Origin: Alicyclobacillus sp.
Lineage (GTDB): Bacteria > Bacillota > Bacilli > Alicyclobacillales > Alicyclobacillaceae
Length of the DNA stretch: 64,000 nt
Assembly: GCF_023511815.1 (NCBI RefSeq)
Contig: NZ_JAIMAV010000004.1
Location: forward strand, 1-64,000
Reading direction: 5' to 3'
The notes below the pieces were generated by a model. That model searched no databases. It had not been told where the DNA came from and worked only from the letters and a program-made list of their open reading frames with translations. How positions within the stretch are numbered: position 1 is the stretch's first letter; each line of letters starts with the position of its first letter. Shown here in pieces: positions 1 through 9,200 of this stretch. The position numbers were made by a program, and so were the translations under genes.

Positions 1-400
1 CGATGGTCTTGATGTTCGGCAACTCGTTGAGGATTGGTTCAATCAAGCCGGAAAACTCGGCGTCCACCACCAGCACCTTCGTGTCGGAATGGTTTAAGAT
101 GTATTTTATCTCCCCGGAGGACAGGCGAATGTTGATGGACACCAGTACGGCGCCAAGAAGAGGAACACCGTAATGGGCTTCCAGCATCGGGGGGATGTTG
201 GGGCAGAGGAAGGCCACCTTATCGCCCCTCCCCACGCCTAAACCGGCCAGGGCGCTGGCCAGACGGTGTACCCTGGCATTAAACTCTTTATAGGTAAAGC
301 GCTGGTCCCCGTGGACGACAGCCACTTTATCGGGGAAAACATCGGTGCTGCGCTTTAAAAAATTGAGCGGTGAAAGAATGTCGTAATTAACTTTTTTCAT
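1..400 (-). CDS. AMP-dependent acyl-CoA synthetase/ligase, N-terminal part (runs off the window)
   Basis: The first 133 codons are visible; the gene continues beyond the left edge, so it is absent from the ORF track. Translation shows the N-terminal lobe of the ANL (acyl-CoA synthetase) superfamily: FTYKEFNARVHRLASAL, then GVGRGDKVAFLCPNIPPML, then GAVLVSINIRLSSGEIKYIL. The phosphate-binding and adenylation motifs lie outside. The family makes acyl-AMP and then acyl-CoA from a carboxylic acid; this branch resembles medium/long-chain fatty acyl ligases. The ATG at 400 has a strong GAGGGAGG Shine-Dalgarno upstream. Codon use (TTT, AAA, TTA) is clearly less GC-biased than the rest of the window, so it probably derives from another genome (see findings). 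Confidence 0.8.
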   Translation of the reverse strand, partial: MKKVNYDILSPLNFLKRSTDVFPDKVAVVHGDQRFTYKEFNARVHRLASALAGLGVGRGDKVAFLCPNIPPMLEAHYGVPLLGAVLVSINIRLSSGEIKYILNHSDTKVLVVDAEFSGLIEPILNELPNIKTI

Positions 401-876
401 GATAAGCCTCCCTCTTTGATTTAATCATTAGATTAACACCAATTGAAAACGATGATATGGTTAAGGCTTGCGCCAATCACCTCCTACCGCATAGAAACCT
501 TTGCCTCATTCCTTCGAGTTAATTCTCATGCAAATAACGTGACAGAATTATCTTGAAATTCTCTCAATTGTCGTTAATAGGTGGTGAGTTGATGTATTTT
601 AAGGTTAAACAGATATTATAAGGATTAATTGTATCTTTCTCATGGTGACTGGCTGTAATGATTTTCTACTAACATGGATAGGATAACCGTGGGAGGACTG
701 TGTTTAACAGGACTAACCCCAGTGTAAACAAATGGCGATATGTAAATCAGTTGAGTCACGTGTTTTAAGCTGTCCTATTGCCACCTGCCTTGCGATTCAT
801 ATAAAATAATATCCCAAAGAGATTATAAAACAGGGGTTTTTGAAAACCAGAAAGCCATTTGAAGGGAGACTGTTCA
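401..876. other. AT-rich intergenic region of the foreign left end
   Basis: About 480 bases between the divergent acyl-CoA ligase and the short gene start at 877. It is markedly AT-rich compared with the window to the right and holds no convincing ORF. On the minus strand an AGGAGG at about 480 precedes a TTG-initiated 28-codon frame that overlaps the start of the ligase; this could be a leader peptide but is equally likely chance. I do not see a certain promoter. It presumably holds divergent promoters for the two flanking genes of the donor genome. Confidence 0.5.
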
Positions 877-933
877 ATGTACTGGGAAACCAAGGGAAAG
901 GGCAACAGCGAAGCCACCGTGGCGGAGGCGCTG
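877..933 (+). CDS. Start of a pyruvate-kinase C-terminal-domain-like protein, broken by a chimeric junction
   Basis: An ATG at 877 preceded by GGGAG opens a frame starting [15 protein letters not shown]. This resembles the start of stand-alone pyruvate-kinase alpha/beta (C-terminal domain) proteins of Clostridia, which begin MYFEKPGKENTEET or similar (from memory, unverified). After about 15 residues the frame switches into carB sequence. The ORF-track entry 859..2436, which continues through carB and the antisense of infB, is therefore not a real protein. Confidence 0.4.
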
Positions 934-1164
934 CGCCGCGGCTGGAGCGTGGATCGCCTGTACGAGCTGACGCGGATTGACCGCTGGTTCCTGCGCAAGG
1001 TGCGGCGGATCGTCGACATGGAAGCGAGGCTGGCGGAGCCGGCGGTCCGCGCGATGTTCGTGCAAGGCGAGCCGGCATCCGCCTGTCCGGTGTTCGTCGA
1101 AGCGAAGCGCATGGGCTATCCGGATGCGGTCATCGCCCGCATCTGGGGTGTCGAGGAACGTGAT
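919..1164 (+). pseudogene. carB: Internal fragment of carbamoyl-phosphate synthase large subunit (carB)
   Basis: The frame reads [20 protein letters not shown], then [16 protein letters not shown], then [19 protein letters not shown]. This matches the middle of CarB, near residues 430-510, at the end of the first ATP-grasp half and the start of the oligomerisation domain. Neither end of the gene is present: the left side changes into an unrelated start codon and the right side turns into antisense infB. Base composition is high, like the main genome, so the piece may come from the same organism. It should not be annotated as a functional gene. Confidence 0.75.
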
Positions 1165-2877
1165 CTTGCGGCCGTTCACCTCGACCTGATAGGCGCCGAT
1201 GTGCTGCGTGATGCCGCCGGCTTCGGTCGCGACCACCCGGCTTTTGCGGATGGCGTCGAGCAAGGTGGTCTTGCCGTGGTCGACGTGCCCCATGATGGTG
1301 ACCACCGGCGGGCGCGCCACGAGATCCTCGGGATTGTCCGCCTCCACCAACATGTCGATGGCCTCTTCATCCACCGGCTCCTTGACGATGAGCTCGACCC
1401 CGTACTCGCCCGCGATGAGCTCCATCGCGTCCGTGTCAATCTCCTGGTTGATGGTGGCCATCACGCCGAGGAACAGGAGTTTCTTGATGATCTCCGACGC
1501 CTCGCGGTGCAACAGCTTCGCGAACTCGCCGACGGTCATCGGCCCCTCGACCGTCACCTGGCTCGGCACATCCTGGCGCCCGTTGCCGCCGGAACGGCGC
1601 CGCCCGCCGGGGCGCTGCACCAGCTTTTCCTCGTTGAAGCGCTCCTTGCGATCCCGGTCGAAATCCTTCTGCCCGCGTTCGCGCTCTTTCTCCTTGGCCT
1701 TGGAGGCGGGGCTCACGGGCTTCTGAGCCACGGCCGCCGCCCCGCGGCCGGGCCCGCCAAAACCGCCCGGCCTGCCGCCGCGGGACGCGCCGCCGGAAAA
1801 TCCACCGCCGCCGAAGCCGCCGCCCCCGAAGCCGCGGTTCCCGCGGTCACGGCCCTCCGTGAAGCCGCCGGGCCGCCCGCTTCGGCCACGGTCTCCGCCG
1901 GGGCCGCCGAAGCCGCCGCGCGGGCCCCGGTCGCCCCCGGGGCCGCCGGGCCGTCCGCCGCCGCGAGCGCCCCCGTTGCGATCCCGGTCGAAGCCTCGCC
2001 CGCCGCCGCGGTCACCCCAGCCGCCGCCACCGGCACCACCGGCGCCGCCCCGGCCACGGTCTGGGCGATTCCCGCGGTCCATGCCGCCGCGGTCCTGACC
2101 CGCCCGGTCGTATCCCGGACGGTCCTGGCGCTCCGGCCGTCCGCCGCGATCGCCCGCCGGCCGCTCTCCGGTGCCGCGATCCCCGCGCCCGTTGCGGTCC
2201 ACGCCGTTTCTCTCTCCGCCTCTGTCGCGCCGTTCCACACCGGAAGCCGGGCTCGTCGCGGGACGCGCGCCCGCCGCGGCCCGGGCGTCCGCCATCCGGC
2301 CCGCATCCATGCGCGCCGTGCCCGCGCCGCCCGTCTGCCGGTCCTCCCGTTCCACTGGCGCCGGTGTCGCCGCGCCGGGAACCGTGCCCGCCTGGGCCAC
2401 GCGGGCGGCCGGATCGGCCGCGGCCCCCGCACCTGACGCGGCTCCGCCCTGAGCGCGGTCCGCTTCCGGACGCCCCGGCCGACCCGGTGCCTGGGTCCCG
2501 TTCCCGCCGTGTGTGCCGTTTCCACCGCGCACGCCCGCCGCGGCCGCCGGCCGGGAACCGTCCCGCCAACCGCCGCCGGGATGCGCCTGCGCCCTGGCCT
2601 GTTGCTCCTGGCGCTGCTGCTCCTGCCGCGCAGCGCGCTCGCGCTGCCGCTGCTTCTCGCGCAGCTCCCGTTCCACTTCCGACGCGTGCCGCTGCGCCGC
2701 CCGCTGCTTCACGTCGGCGAAGAACTGCTCCACCTTCTTGACCATGTCATCATCCATCACGCTCATGTGGTTGGCCACGGGCACGTCGAGGCGGTTGAGG
2801 ATGGTCAGGATCTCCTTGCTCGACATGTTCAGTTGCTTCGCGTACTCGTACACCCGAAGTTTCGCCAAAGGCTTCAC
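1144..2877 (-). CDS. infB: Translation initiation factor IF-2, 5' part only (truncated inside the G domain)
   Basis: IF-2 is the GTPase that places initiator tRNA on the 30S subunit. The GTG start at 2877 gives the canonical opening [19 protein letters not shown] (IF2N domain, residues 1-55). Next come an Arg/Glu-rich helix, a Gly/Arg-rich low-complexity stretch at about residues 90-380, and a second IF2N-like module with [20 protein letters not shown]. The G domain begins near residue 530 with G1 GHVDHGKTT. Homology stops right after FLDTP, where GHE and the rest of the G3 motif should follow; instead sequence complementary to carB takes over. G4, G5 and domains II-IV are missing. Last gene of the rimP-nusA-ylxR-ylxQ-infB operon; rbfA would normally follow. 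Confidence 0.93.
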
Positions 2878-3214
2878 CCCCGAAGAATTCCCCCGTGTAC
2901 TGCAACAGTTTGCCGGTGAACCCGGGGTCGGTCACACCCGCCACGACCGTCGGCCCGCGCCCCAGCGCGCGGCCCAATTCGTTTCGGTCAAAACACACCA
3001 ACACCTGTATCCCGTAAAACGCGCACTTGTCGCGCACCTTTTTCGCCACGTTCGATCCCGCATCCGACGCCAGAAGCACCAACCGCACCCGGCCGGCGGC
3101 GAGGGCATCCAACAGCACATCCGTCCCCGCCACAACACCGCGGGCCCGCTTCGCGAGCCCCAGAAGACCCAGCGCCCGGTCCCGCGCCCCGCGACCCTGC
3201 GGCTCACGCGCCAC
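2750..3214 (-). CDS. ylxQ: YlxQ, L7Ae-family RNA-binding protein, with unusual overlapping tail
   Basis: Residues 5-105 show the L7Ae/L30e/S12e/Gadd45 fold: [40 protein letters not shown] and [10 protein letters not shown]. Members bind K-turn RNA, but the cellular role of YlxQ is not settled. The GTG start at 3214 overlaps the ylxR stop and follows GGAGGTG. The family is about 100 aa; here the frame runs on for about 45 extra residues of low-complexity character through the infB start and stops at 2750, overlapping infB by 128 nt. One extra G in the GGGGG run at the infB start would create a TGA in a GTGA overlap, so a 1-base deletion (sequence error or mutation) is likely. Confidence 0.85.
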   Translation of the reverse strand: MAREPQGRGARDRALGLLGLAKRARGVVAGTDVLLDALAAGRVRLVLLASDAGSNVAKKVRDKCAFYGIQVLVCFDRNELGRALGRGPTVVAGVTDPGFTGKLLQYTGEFFGGEAFGETSGVRVREATEHVEQGDPDHPQPPRRARGQPHERDG

Positions 3215-3488
3215 CGCCGGGCACCTCCGCCAACCGTGCCTCGAGCTCGTCGTACACACCCTCCGGAATCGGATGCTTGAGCGCGCGCTCGAGCGATTTT
3301 CGTTTGCGCGCCTGGCGCAGGCAATCGGCCTTGGGGCACAGATACGCGCCGCGGCCGTTGCGCTTCCCCGTCGCATCGAGCAGAATCTGCTCCTCGGGCG
3401 TCAGCACCACGCGGATCAACGAACGTTTGGGAAACATCTCCTGACAACCGACGCACTTGCGCAAAGGCACTTTCCGCGGCCGCTGCAT
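3204..3488 (-). CDS. ylxR: YlxR (DUF448) RNA-binding protein
   Basis: A 94-aa protein with the YlxR hallmarks: PLRKCVGCQEMFPKRSLIRV at the N-terminus, then GRGAYLCPKADCLRQARKRK. The family is known as RnpM, reported to modulate RNase P, and is always encoded between nusA and ylxQ/infB. The ATG at 3488 follows GGAGGCGTGAGGC. It overlaps ylxQ by 11 nt, consistent with translational coupling in the nusA operon. Confidence 0.93.
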   Translation of the reverse strand: MQRPRKVPLRKCVGCQEMFPKRSLIRVVLTPEEQILLDATGKRNGRGAYLCPKADCLRQARKRKSLERALKHPIPEGVYDELEARLAEVPGGGA

Positions 3489-3505
3489 GCCTCACGCCTC
3501 CTCGC

Positions 3506-4624
3506 CTACGGCTCGTTCAGCCAGTCGGCCGAGAGGGTGCCGACCTCGTCGTCGTCCTCGAACTCCGTGATGCGGCCGAACATCCCCAGCTCCGCCGCCT
3601 GCGTCTCGCTCTTGATGTCAATCTTCCATCCCGTCAGCTTCGCCGCCAGGCGCGCGTTCTGCCCCTCCTTGCCGATGGCCAGAGACAGCTGGTGGTCGGG
3701 GACGACGGCGCGGGCGACCTTGTCCTCCTCGAAAATCTGGACCGACACCACCTTCGCCGGCGACAGGGCGTTGGAGACAAACTCCCCCGGATCCTCGCTC
3801 CACTTGATGATGTCAATCTTCTCGCCGCCCAGCTCGTTGACGACCGCCTGCACCCGCATGCCGCGCGAGCCGACGCAGGCGCCGATGGGATCGACCTCCG
3901 GGTTGCGGGAATGGACGGCGATCTTCGACCGGTGCCCCGCCTCGCGCGCGACCGCCTTGATCTCCACGACCCCGTCGTAGATCTCCGGCACCTCGAGTTC
4001 AAACAGCCGCTTCAACAGACCCGGGTGTGTCCGCGACAGGACCACCTGCGGACCCTTGCTGGTCCGCTCGACCCGGGTGATGTACGCCTTGACGTGATCC
4101 CCCGGCCGAAACCGGTCGTTCGGCATCTGTTCGGACACCGGCAGAATGGCCTCCGTCTGCCCGAGATCGACGTACACCGCGCGCGCGTCCTGCCGTCCGA
4201 CCACCCCGGTGACGATGTCCTCGGCGCGATCGACAAACTTGCTGTACACGATGGACCGCTCCGCCTCGCGGATGCGCTGCGTCACCACCTGCTTGGCGGT
4301 CTGCGCCGCGATGCGCCCGAAATCGCGCGGTGTCACCTCAATCTCGACGATGTCCCCGAGTTGATAGTTGGGGTTGATGTCCAGCGCCGCGTCGAGCGAG
4401 ATCTCCAGGCGCGTGTCCTGCGGCTCCTCGACCACCGTCTTGCGGGCGAACACCTTCACCTCGCCCGACTCCCGGTTGATCTCCACGCGCACGTTGGGCG
4501 CCGAATTGAAATTCCGTTTGTACCCGGAGATCAACGCCGCCTCGATGGCCTCCAGCAGCGTGTCCTTGTCGATCCCCTTCTCCCGCTGCAACTGTTCCAG
4601 CGCGTCGATGAACTCGGCATTCAT
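3506..4624 (-). CDS. nusA: Transcription termination/antitermination protein NusA
   Basis: 372 aa, the usual Bacillota length (no C-terminal AR repeats as in Proteobacteria). Domains in order: N-terminal RNAP-binding domain (starts MNAEFIDALEQLQREKGIDK), an S1 domain around residues 135-200 (VVGRQDARAVYVDLG), then KH1 and KH2 with the signatures DPIGACVGSRGMRV and SLAIGKEGQNARLAAKLTGW. NusA binds the RNAP flap and nascent RNA and sets pausing, intrinsic termination and antitermination. The start has a strong GGGAGGAGG upstream. It lies 21 nt after rimP, in the conserved rimP-nusA-ylxR-ylxQ-infB order. Confidence 0.97.
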   Translation of the reverse strand: MNAEFIDALEQLQREKGIDKDTLLEAIEAALISGYKRNFNSAPNVRVEINRESGEVKVFARKTVVEEPQDTRLEISLDAALDINPNYQLGDIVEIEVTPRDFGRIAAQTAKQVVTQRIREAERSIVYSKFVDRAEDIVTGVVGRQDARAVYVDLGQTEAILPVSEQMPNDRFRPGDHVKAYITRVERTSKGPQVVLSRTHPGLLKRLFELEVPEIYDGVVEIKAVAREAGHRSKIAVHSRNPEVDPIGACVGSRGMRVQAVVNELGGEKIDIIKWSEDPGEFVSNALSPAKVVSVQIFEEDKVARAVVPDHQLSLAIGKEGQNARLAAKLTGWKIDIKSETQAAELGMFGRITEFEDDDEVGTLSADWLNEP

Positions 4625-4645
4625 GACACGGCTCCTCCTCCCTTC

Positions 4646-5119
4646 CTACAGCTCCACGGCCAACCGCGCGGCGGCCACTTTCTCCACCGGGATCCGGACC
4701 GTCTTCCGAACCCCCTTCACCGCGAACGACACGGTCAGGGACTCGCCGTCGTACTCGGTCAGCTCCCCTTCGTACACCTTCTGGCCCTGCCACGGTTCGT
4801 ACAGGGAGACGTGCACGAGGTGGCCGACGGCCCGTTCGTAGTCGGACGGTTTTTTGAGCGGGCGTTCCGCGCCCGGCGAGGAGACCTCGAGAAAGTAGGA
4901 GGAAGGGATTGGGTCCACCTCGTCCAGCTTCTCCGACAGGCGTTCACTCACCCGCGTGCAATCGTCGATGTCCACCCCGCCCTCTTTGTCGATGAACACG
5001 CGCAGGTACCAGTTGGCACCCTCCTTCTTGTACTCCACATCGACCAGTTCCACGCCCGCCTCCCGGGCGATGGGCAGGGCCAGTTGCTCCACGATCTCCG
5101 TCACGCGTTCCTTGGGCAC
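4646..5119 (-). CDS. rimP: Ribosome maturation factor RimP
   Basis: 157 aa, family-typical. Recognisable segments: [39 protein letters not shown] and [16 protein letters not shown], the signature of RimP (formerly YlxS/P15a). It helps assemble the 30S subunit. The GTG at 5119 is preferred over the upstream ATG of the ORF track because AAGGAGG lies 7 nt upstream and homology begins here; the longer 5' extension is low-complexity. First gene of the nusA-infB operon, about 200 nt downstream of a good promoter and a perfect 11-bp hairpin. Confidence 0.94.
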   Translation of the reverse strand: MPKERVTEIVEQLALPIAREAGVELVDVEYKKEGANWYLRVFIDKEGGVDIDDCTRVSERLSEKLDEVDPIPSSYFLEVSSPGAERPLKKPSDYERAVGHLVHVSLYEPWQGQKVYEGELTEYDGESLTVSFAVKGVRKTVRIPVEKVAAARLAVEL

Positions 5120-5267
5120 GCCTGTACCTCCTTCAGTGCTGCTCGCCGCGGTGCCCCGGGGTGCCCGCCACGCCGCCACCCGCCGCATCGGCGGCCGGGC
5201 CCGCATGGCCCAGGGGCTCACACGCCGCCGACCCGCCGTCCACACCTCGCGACCCCGCTTCATACAG

Positions 5268-5294
5268 CGAAGAGTGGGTAACCCCCACTCTTCG
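5268..5294 (-). promoter_or_regulatory. Leader hairpin of the rimP-nusA-infB operon
   Basis: A perfect 11-bp inverted repeat with a 5-nt loop (arms CGAAGAGTGGG / CCCACTCTTCG). It starts about 25 nt after the predicted transcription start and about 150 nt before rimP. No T-tract follows on the minus strand, so it is not a normal terminator. Hairpins of the form AGAGTGGG...CCCACTCTT occur before rimP in other Bacillales as far as I remember (unverified). It may stabilise the leader or mediate operon autoregulation. Confidence 0.6.
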
Positions 5295-5325
5295 CGTCAC
5301 AGCCTATACGAAGTCTAACGAGTTG

Positions 5326-5354
5326 AGTATACCACCTTCTGCCGCTGCCTGCAA
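5326..5354 (-). promoter_or_regulatory. Sigma-A promoter for the rimP-nusA-infB operon
   Basis: On the minus strand: -35 TTGCAG (5349-5354), 17-nt spacer, extended -10 TGGTATACT with the hexamer TATACT at 5326-5331. Transcription would start near 5318, giving a leader of about 200 nt before rimP. Confidence 0.75.
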
Positions 5355-5454
5355 ACACAGATTTCTCCGGCATTCGCGGGGGTGAACGATGCGGGAAGGA
5401 TTCCGGCGGCTCCGTCGCGAACCCTAGGACGTACCCCTGACAGGAAGGCGGTTG

Positions 5455-6183
5455 ATGACCTTGCAAACCTCGATGGAAACCGGGCACCTCCTCGTGATCA
5501 CCGGCAACATGATGTCCGGGAAGACCGAGGAGTTGATCGCCCGCCTGCGCACCGCCAAACGAATCGAAACCATCCGCGCCGAAGCCGCGCGCCGCGAGGG
5601 GCGCCGGCGAGCGCCGCGGCGGATCGGCGTGTACAAACACGGCCTCGACCGGCGGTATTCGGACACCGAGATCGCCAGCCACGGCGGCCAGCGGATTCAG
5701 GCCACCCCCGTGTTCAGCGCCATGGAGCTGTGGCAGCGCTGCGTGGAGGACGACGTCCGCATCGTGGCCTGCGACGAGGTGCAGTTTTTCATGGAGCGGG
5801 ACGAGGAGGGATGGGTGATTGTCCGCGTGCTGATGGCGCTGGTCCAACGGGGCTGCCAGGTGATGGTCTCGGGCCTCGACAAGGACTTTCGCGGCATGCC
5901 GTTCGGCCCCATGGGCGACATCCTCGCCCTCGCCGACGAGCGGGTCAGCCTGACCGCCACCTGCATGCGCTGCGGAGCGCCCGCCGTCCTGCCGCAACGG
6001 CTCATCGACGGCCGGCCGGCGGACTGGAACGATCCCATCGTCCAACCGGGCGCGATGGAATCGTACGAGCCCCGGTGCCGGCGCTGCCACGAGACCGCGC
6101 CCCCGTCCGGCTGGGACATCGCGGGCGACGCGCGGGCGCAGGCCGCCGCGACCCGCGATGGCGGGAATCCCCCATCGCGGTGA
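5455..6183 (+). CDS. tdk: Thymidine kinase (type II)
   Basis: About 242 aa. The P-loop GNMMSGKTEELI is near the N-terminus, the Walker-B-like VACDEVQFF near residue 105, and the lasso loop GLDKDFRGMPFGPM follows. The structural zinc site CMRCG...CRRC is intact. TDK phosphorylates thymidine for dTTP salvage. The ATG at 5455 has AGGAAGG upstream (TTG at 5452 is the alternative). An arginine-rich insert after residue 35 (AARREGRRRAPRR) is longer than in common homologues. It is the only plus-strand gene inside the polC-rimP block and is convergent with polC; in Bacillus it lies elsewhere. The last 15-20 residues are low-complexity. Confidence 0.92.
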   Translation: MTLQTSMETGHLLVITGNMMSGKTEELIARLRTAKRIETIRAEAARREGRRRAPRRIGVYKHGLDRRYSDTEIASHGGQRIQATPVFSAMELWQRCVEDDVRIVACDEVQFFMERDEEGWVIVRVLMALVQRGCQVMVSGLDKDFRGMPFGPMGDILALADERVSLTATCMRCGAPAVLPQRLIDGRPADWNDPIVQPGAMESYEPRCRRCHETAPPSGWDIAGDARAQAAATRDGGNPPSR

Positions 6184-6256
6184 ACCGCCCGCGCGGGATT
6201 CGCCCAACCCCGCAACCGCCCGCGACGCGGGAGGCCCCCGTTTCCCGCCGGCGCCG

Positions 6257-9200
6257 TCAGAACAGCGACAGCTGATTGGTCTCCGGCAGGCCCTTCAAAC
6301 ACCCCAGCTGTTCGAGGACGTCAATCACGTTGCGGCCCACCCGGCTGCGCTCCTGCAGGTCCTGCACCGACAGAAACGGCCCGCCCTGGCACGCCTGGTG
6401 AAGGCTTTTCGCCGCCGCCTCGCCGATGCCGGGCACGGCCGCGAACGGCGGCAGGAGCGCCCGCTCCTCCTCCCGAATCAGAAACTGGGTCGCGTGCGAT
6501 TGCATCAGGTCAATCGGCAGGAAGCGAAATCCCCGCACCACCATCTCCAGCGCCACCTCGAGCACCGTCAACAGGCTCTTCTCCTTGGGCGACGCGCCGT
6601 TTCCCTTCTGTTCAATCTCCTCAATCCGCCGCACGATGGCCTCCCGCCCCTGGACCATCAGCTCCGGTTCAAAATCATCGGCGCGAACCGTGAAATACGT
6701 CGCGTAGAACGCCAGCGGGTGGTGGACCTTGAACCACGCGATGCGCATGGCCATCAGCACGTAGGCCGCCGCGTGCGCCTTCGGGAACATGTACTTGATC
6801 TTTCGCCCCGACTCGATGTACCACTCCGGCACCCCGAACTGGCGCATGTACTCGGCGTCCTCTTCCTTGACGCCCTTGCCCTTGCGGATGGACTCCATGA
6901 TCTTGAACGCCCGGGCCGGTTCCAGCCCTTTGTAGATCAGGTACACCATGATGTCGTCGCGGGCGCAGATCACCTCCGACAGGGTCGCGATCCCGCTGCG
7001 GATCAGATCCTGGGCGTTGTTCAGCCACACGTCCGTGCCGTGCGACAGACCCGAGATGCGCACCAGCTCCGAGAACGTCGTCGGCCGCGTGTCCTCCAGC
7101 ATCTGGCGGACGAATTTCGTCCCGAACTCCGGGATGGCGTACGTCCCCGTCGCCGAGCGGATGTCCTCCGGCTTGACGCCGAGCGTCTCCGTACCGCGGA
7201 AGAGACCGAGGACGAGCGGATCGTCCATGGGAATGGACTTCGGATCCACGCCGGTGAGGTCCTGCAGCATGCGGATCACCGTCGGATCGTCGTGCCCGAG
7301 GATGTCCAGTTTCAGCAGGCAGTTCTCGAGGCCCGAGTGGTAATCGAAGTGCGTCGTCAGGGTACCCGCGTTTTTGTCGTCCGCCGGATATTGGACCGGT
7401 GTGAAGTCGTAGATCGACTTGTAGTGGGGCACCACCACCTGGCCGCCCGGGTGTTGGCCGGTCGTGCGCTTGATGCCGGTGCAGCCCTTGACCAACCGGT
7501 CGATCTCGGCGTTGCGCAGGATCAGCCCCCGCTCCTCGGCGAACTTGCGCACGTACCCGTAGGCGGTCTTCTCCGCCACCGCGGAGATGGTGCCGGCGCG
7601 AAACACGTGGTCTTTGCCGAACAGCTCCTCCGTGTACCGGTGCGCCCGCGGCTGGTACTCGCCCGAGAAGTTGAGGTCGATGTCCGGCACCTTGTCGCCG
7701 TTGAACCCGAGGAACGTCTCGAACGGGATGTCCTGTCCGTCCTTGTGCAACGCCGTCCCGCATTGCGGGCAGTCCTTGGCGGGCAGGTCGAATCCGGATC
7801 CGACCGATCCGTCGGTGATGAACTCGCTGTACCGGCACGCCGGGCAGCGGTAGTGCGGCGGCAGCGGGTTGACCTCGGTGATGTCGGTCATCGTCGCCAC
7901 CAGCGAGGAGCCGACCGATCCCCGGCTGCCGACCAGGTATCCGTCGGACAGGGACTTGACCACCAGTTTGTGCGCGATGAGGTAGATCACCGCGAACCCG
8001 TTCTGGATGATGGAGTTGAGCTCCTTCTCCAGCCGCGCCGCGACGATGTCGGGCAGCGGGTCGCCGTACAGGCGTTTGGCCTTCTCGTACGCCATCCGGG
8101 TGATCTCCTCCTCCGCCCCGTCGATGACGGGCGTGAACAGCTCATCCGGAATGGGCTTGACCGGCTCCGCCAGCGCGGCGATGCGCCGGGTGTTGGTGAC
8201 GACCACGTCGTGAGCGTCCTGGCCGAGGTGCTCGAACTCCGCCAGCATCTCGTCGGTCGTCCGCAGATACATGGGCGGTTGATGGGCCGCATCGGCCCCG
8301 TTCTGCGCCTGGAGGAACACCTCGCGGTAGATGCCGTCGTTCGGATGCACGTAGTGCGCATCACCCGTCGCCACCACCGGGATGTTCAGCCGCCGGCCGA
8401 TCTCCACCAACTGCCGGTGCATGTCCCGGATGCTCTGCAGGCTCTGCACCAGCTCCTCGCGGACCAGATTCTCGTAGTGGCTGACCGGCTGCAGTTCGAT
8501 GAAATCGTAGAAGCGGCAGATCTCCTCAATCTCGTCGGTCGACTTGCCGCGTAAAAACGCCTGCACCACCTCGCCCTGCTGGCAGGCGCTGCCCACCAGA
8601 AGTCCCTCGCGCAGCCGCACCAGTTCACTGCGCGGGATGCGCGGCGTCCGGTGCAGGTACCGGGTGTGCGCCAGCGAGACCAGCTCATACAGATTGCGCA
8701 ATCCCGTCTGGTTGAGCACGAGCAGCGTGGCGTGAAACGGCCGCGTCCGCGTCACGTCGACCCCCTGCATCAGGGCGTTCAGCTCGTCGAGCCGCGTGAC
8801 GCCCCGCTTCTCCAGATCGGCCAGCATGTGCGCGAACACCTTCCCCGTCGCCTCGGCGTCGGCCAGGGCCCGGTGGTGGTTCACCAGTTCGACGGAGAAC
8901 TTCTGCGTCAACGTCTTCAACTTATAATTTTTCTCGCCCGGATAGAGAACGCGCGCCAGCGCCAGCGTGTCGATCACGGGCTCCTCCCAGGGCGGCATGC
9001 CGAGGCGCTGCGCGCACTGGCCCAGAAAGCCGACGTCGAATTCCGCGTTGTGCGCCACCCACACGGCGCCGGACGCGAATTCGCGAAATTTCTCCAGCGC
9101 CTCCGCCAACTTCGGCTGGCCCACCAGCATCTCCGGCGTGATTCCGGTCAGGTCGGAGATCTTTTGGGACAGGGCCCGCTCCGGGTCAATCAGGGTGGCG

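Noticed and set aside
440-490. 28-codon leader ORF before the acyl-CoA ligase
   Set aside because: TTG start after AGGAGG on the minus strand, but in a foreign fragment and without conservation evidence; likely chance.
877-1164. Novel fusion of a pyruvate-kinase-like start with CarB
   Set aside because: The fusion lacks both protein domains in full and is bounded by junction signatures; misassembly explains it better.
859-2436. 525-aa plus-strand ORF
   Set aside because: It runs through a foreign gene start, a carB piece and then antisense of infB; the long tail is an artefact of GC-rich antisense reading.
6184-6256. Bidirectional terminator between tdk and polC
   Set aside because: GC-rich short inverted repeats exist but none has a clear stem with a T-tract on either strand.
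6158-8554. 798-aa plus-strand ORF opposite polC
   Set aside because: No ribosome site or domain; antisense of polC.
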